The position numbers and the translations under genes are program-made. Below the pieces are notes generated by a model, which was given only the letters and a program-made list of their open reading frames with translations, searched no databases and was not told the origin of the DNA. A stretch of DNA of 6,145 nucleotides from NCBI GenBank assembly GCA_041689775.1, contig JBDNFP010000393.1, forward strand, positions 1 to 6,145, given 5' to 3'. Source of the DNA: JBDNFP01 sp041689775. GTDB taxonomy: Bacteria > Bacteroidota > Bacteroidia > Cytophagales > Spirosomataceae. Of this stretch, positions 6,005 to 6,145 are shown one piece after another (position 1 is the stretch's first letter; each line of letters starts with the position of its first letter).

Positions 6005-6145
6005 GGTAGTGTCTATAAAGGGTTGATCATGCATCGACGGAGTCGCCATATGTTCCTGTTTTGAAATAGTGTTTGTTGATGTACATACCAATGACATTGT
6101 CATGAATTTGCTCGTTTTTAGAAAAACATATCGTCCTGCGACTCA
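6005..6145 (-). mobile_element. IS1-family insertion sequence, terminal part
   Basis: A likely terminus begins at GGTAGTGTCTATAAAGG (6005), resembling as I recall it the IS1 right end (GGTAATGACTCCAAC...), with matching GGTA, TG, CT, AA and TTGAT positions. It lies 22 bases outside the stop codon of an IS1-type transposase, as expected for IS1, where the gene runs almost to the inverted repeat. The rest of the element lies beyond the right edge, so the other repeat and the target duplication cannot be checked. Confidence 0.7.
6027..6143 (-). CDS. IS1-family transposase, C-terminal end (partial)
   Basis: The last 38 codons of a frame entering from the right edge, ending at TGA (6029-6027). 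The segment RRTICFSKNEQIHDNVIGMY followed by INKHYF matches the C-terminus of IS1 InsB ([20 protein letters not shown], then YLNIKHYQ) in order and spacing. The protein is the DDE recombinase that moves IS1 elements, often made by -1 frameshifting between two frames; that part is outside the window. A short extension (KTGTYGDSVDA) follows the conserved end. Confidence 0.85.
   Translation of the reverse strand, partial: SRRTICFSKNEQIHDNVIGMYINKHYFKTGTYGDSVDA

Noticed and set aside
1..6145. Composite transposon formed by the two flanking insertion sequences.
   Set aside because: The two transposase tails belong to different families, so they cannot act as matched ends; the cargo is core genes.
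1..6145. CRISPR array, tRNA, rRNA, riboswitch or defence system.
   Set aside because: No regularly spaced direct repeats with unique spacers, no tRNA cloverleaf, no recognised riboswitch core and no defence-type protein were found on either strand.

Overview
The window reads as a chromosomal segment of a Bacteroidota bacterium, most likely of the Cytophagales. The pointers are perfect Bacteroidota-type -7 promoter boxes (TATCTTTG) ahead of two genes, starts without Shine-Dalgarno sequences, a PorT/PF13568-type outer-membrane barrel with a signal peptide ending in 'AQ', and moderate GC. Genus cannot be set from the sequence alone.

Layout from left to right. (1) Positions 2-172 are the 3' end of a DDE transposase gene on the + strand; the element extends off the left edge. 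(2) tex, a complete S1-domain transcription accessory protein, starts only 41 bases after that transposase stop. (3) A long bidirectional hairpin terminator separates tex from a convergent RhlE-type DEAD-box RNA helicase on the - strand. (4) Upstream of the helicase, also on the - strand, is oxyR, the thiol peroxide sensor, with both redox cysteines at the E. coli numbering (C199, C208). Its promoter region is dense: a perfect -7 box, an overlapping Fur/PerR-box-like sequence, and a flanking ATAG/CTAT inverted repeat that could be an OxyR site. (5) Next, also on the - strand, is a small outer-membrane beta-barrel protein, with a terminator and a three-copy 16-bp tandem repeat on its 3' side and a 12-bp-stem hairpin in its leader. 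(6) Positions 5568-6004 hold no convincing gene. (7) The right edge is the terminal part of an IS1-family element, ending near 6005, with the 3' end of its transposase gene on the - strand.

The genes look like core genes rather than a dedicated system: two RNA-metabolism proteins, one peroxide regulator and one envelope protein, bracketed by two unrelated insertion sequences. No defence island, CRISPR array, tRNA, rRNA or biosynthetic cluster is visible. I do not see a new multi-gene system. The most interesting signals are regulatory: a possible Fur/PerR operator on the oxyR promoter, the spaced OxyR-like half-sites around it, and the leader hairpin of the barrel gene.
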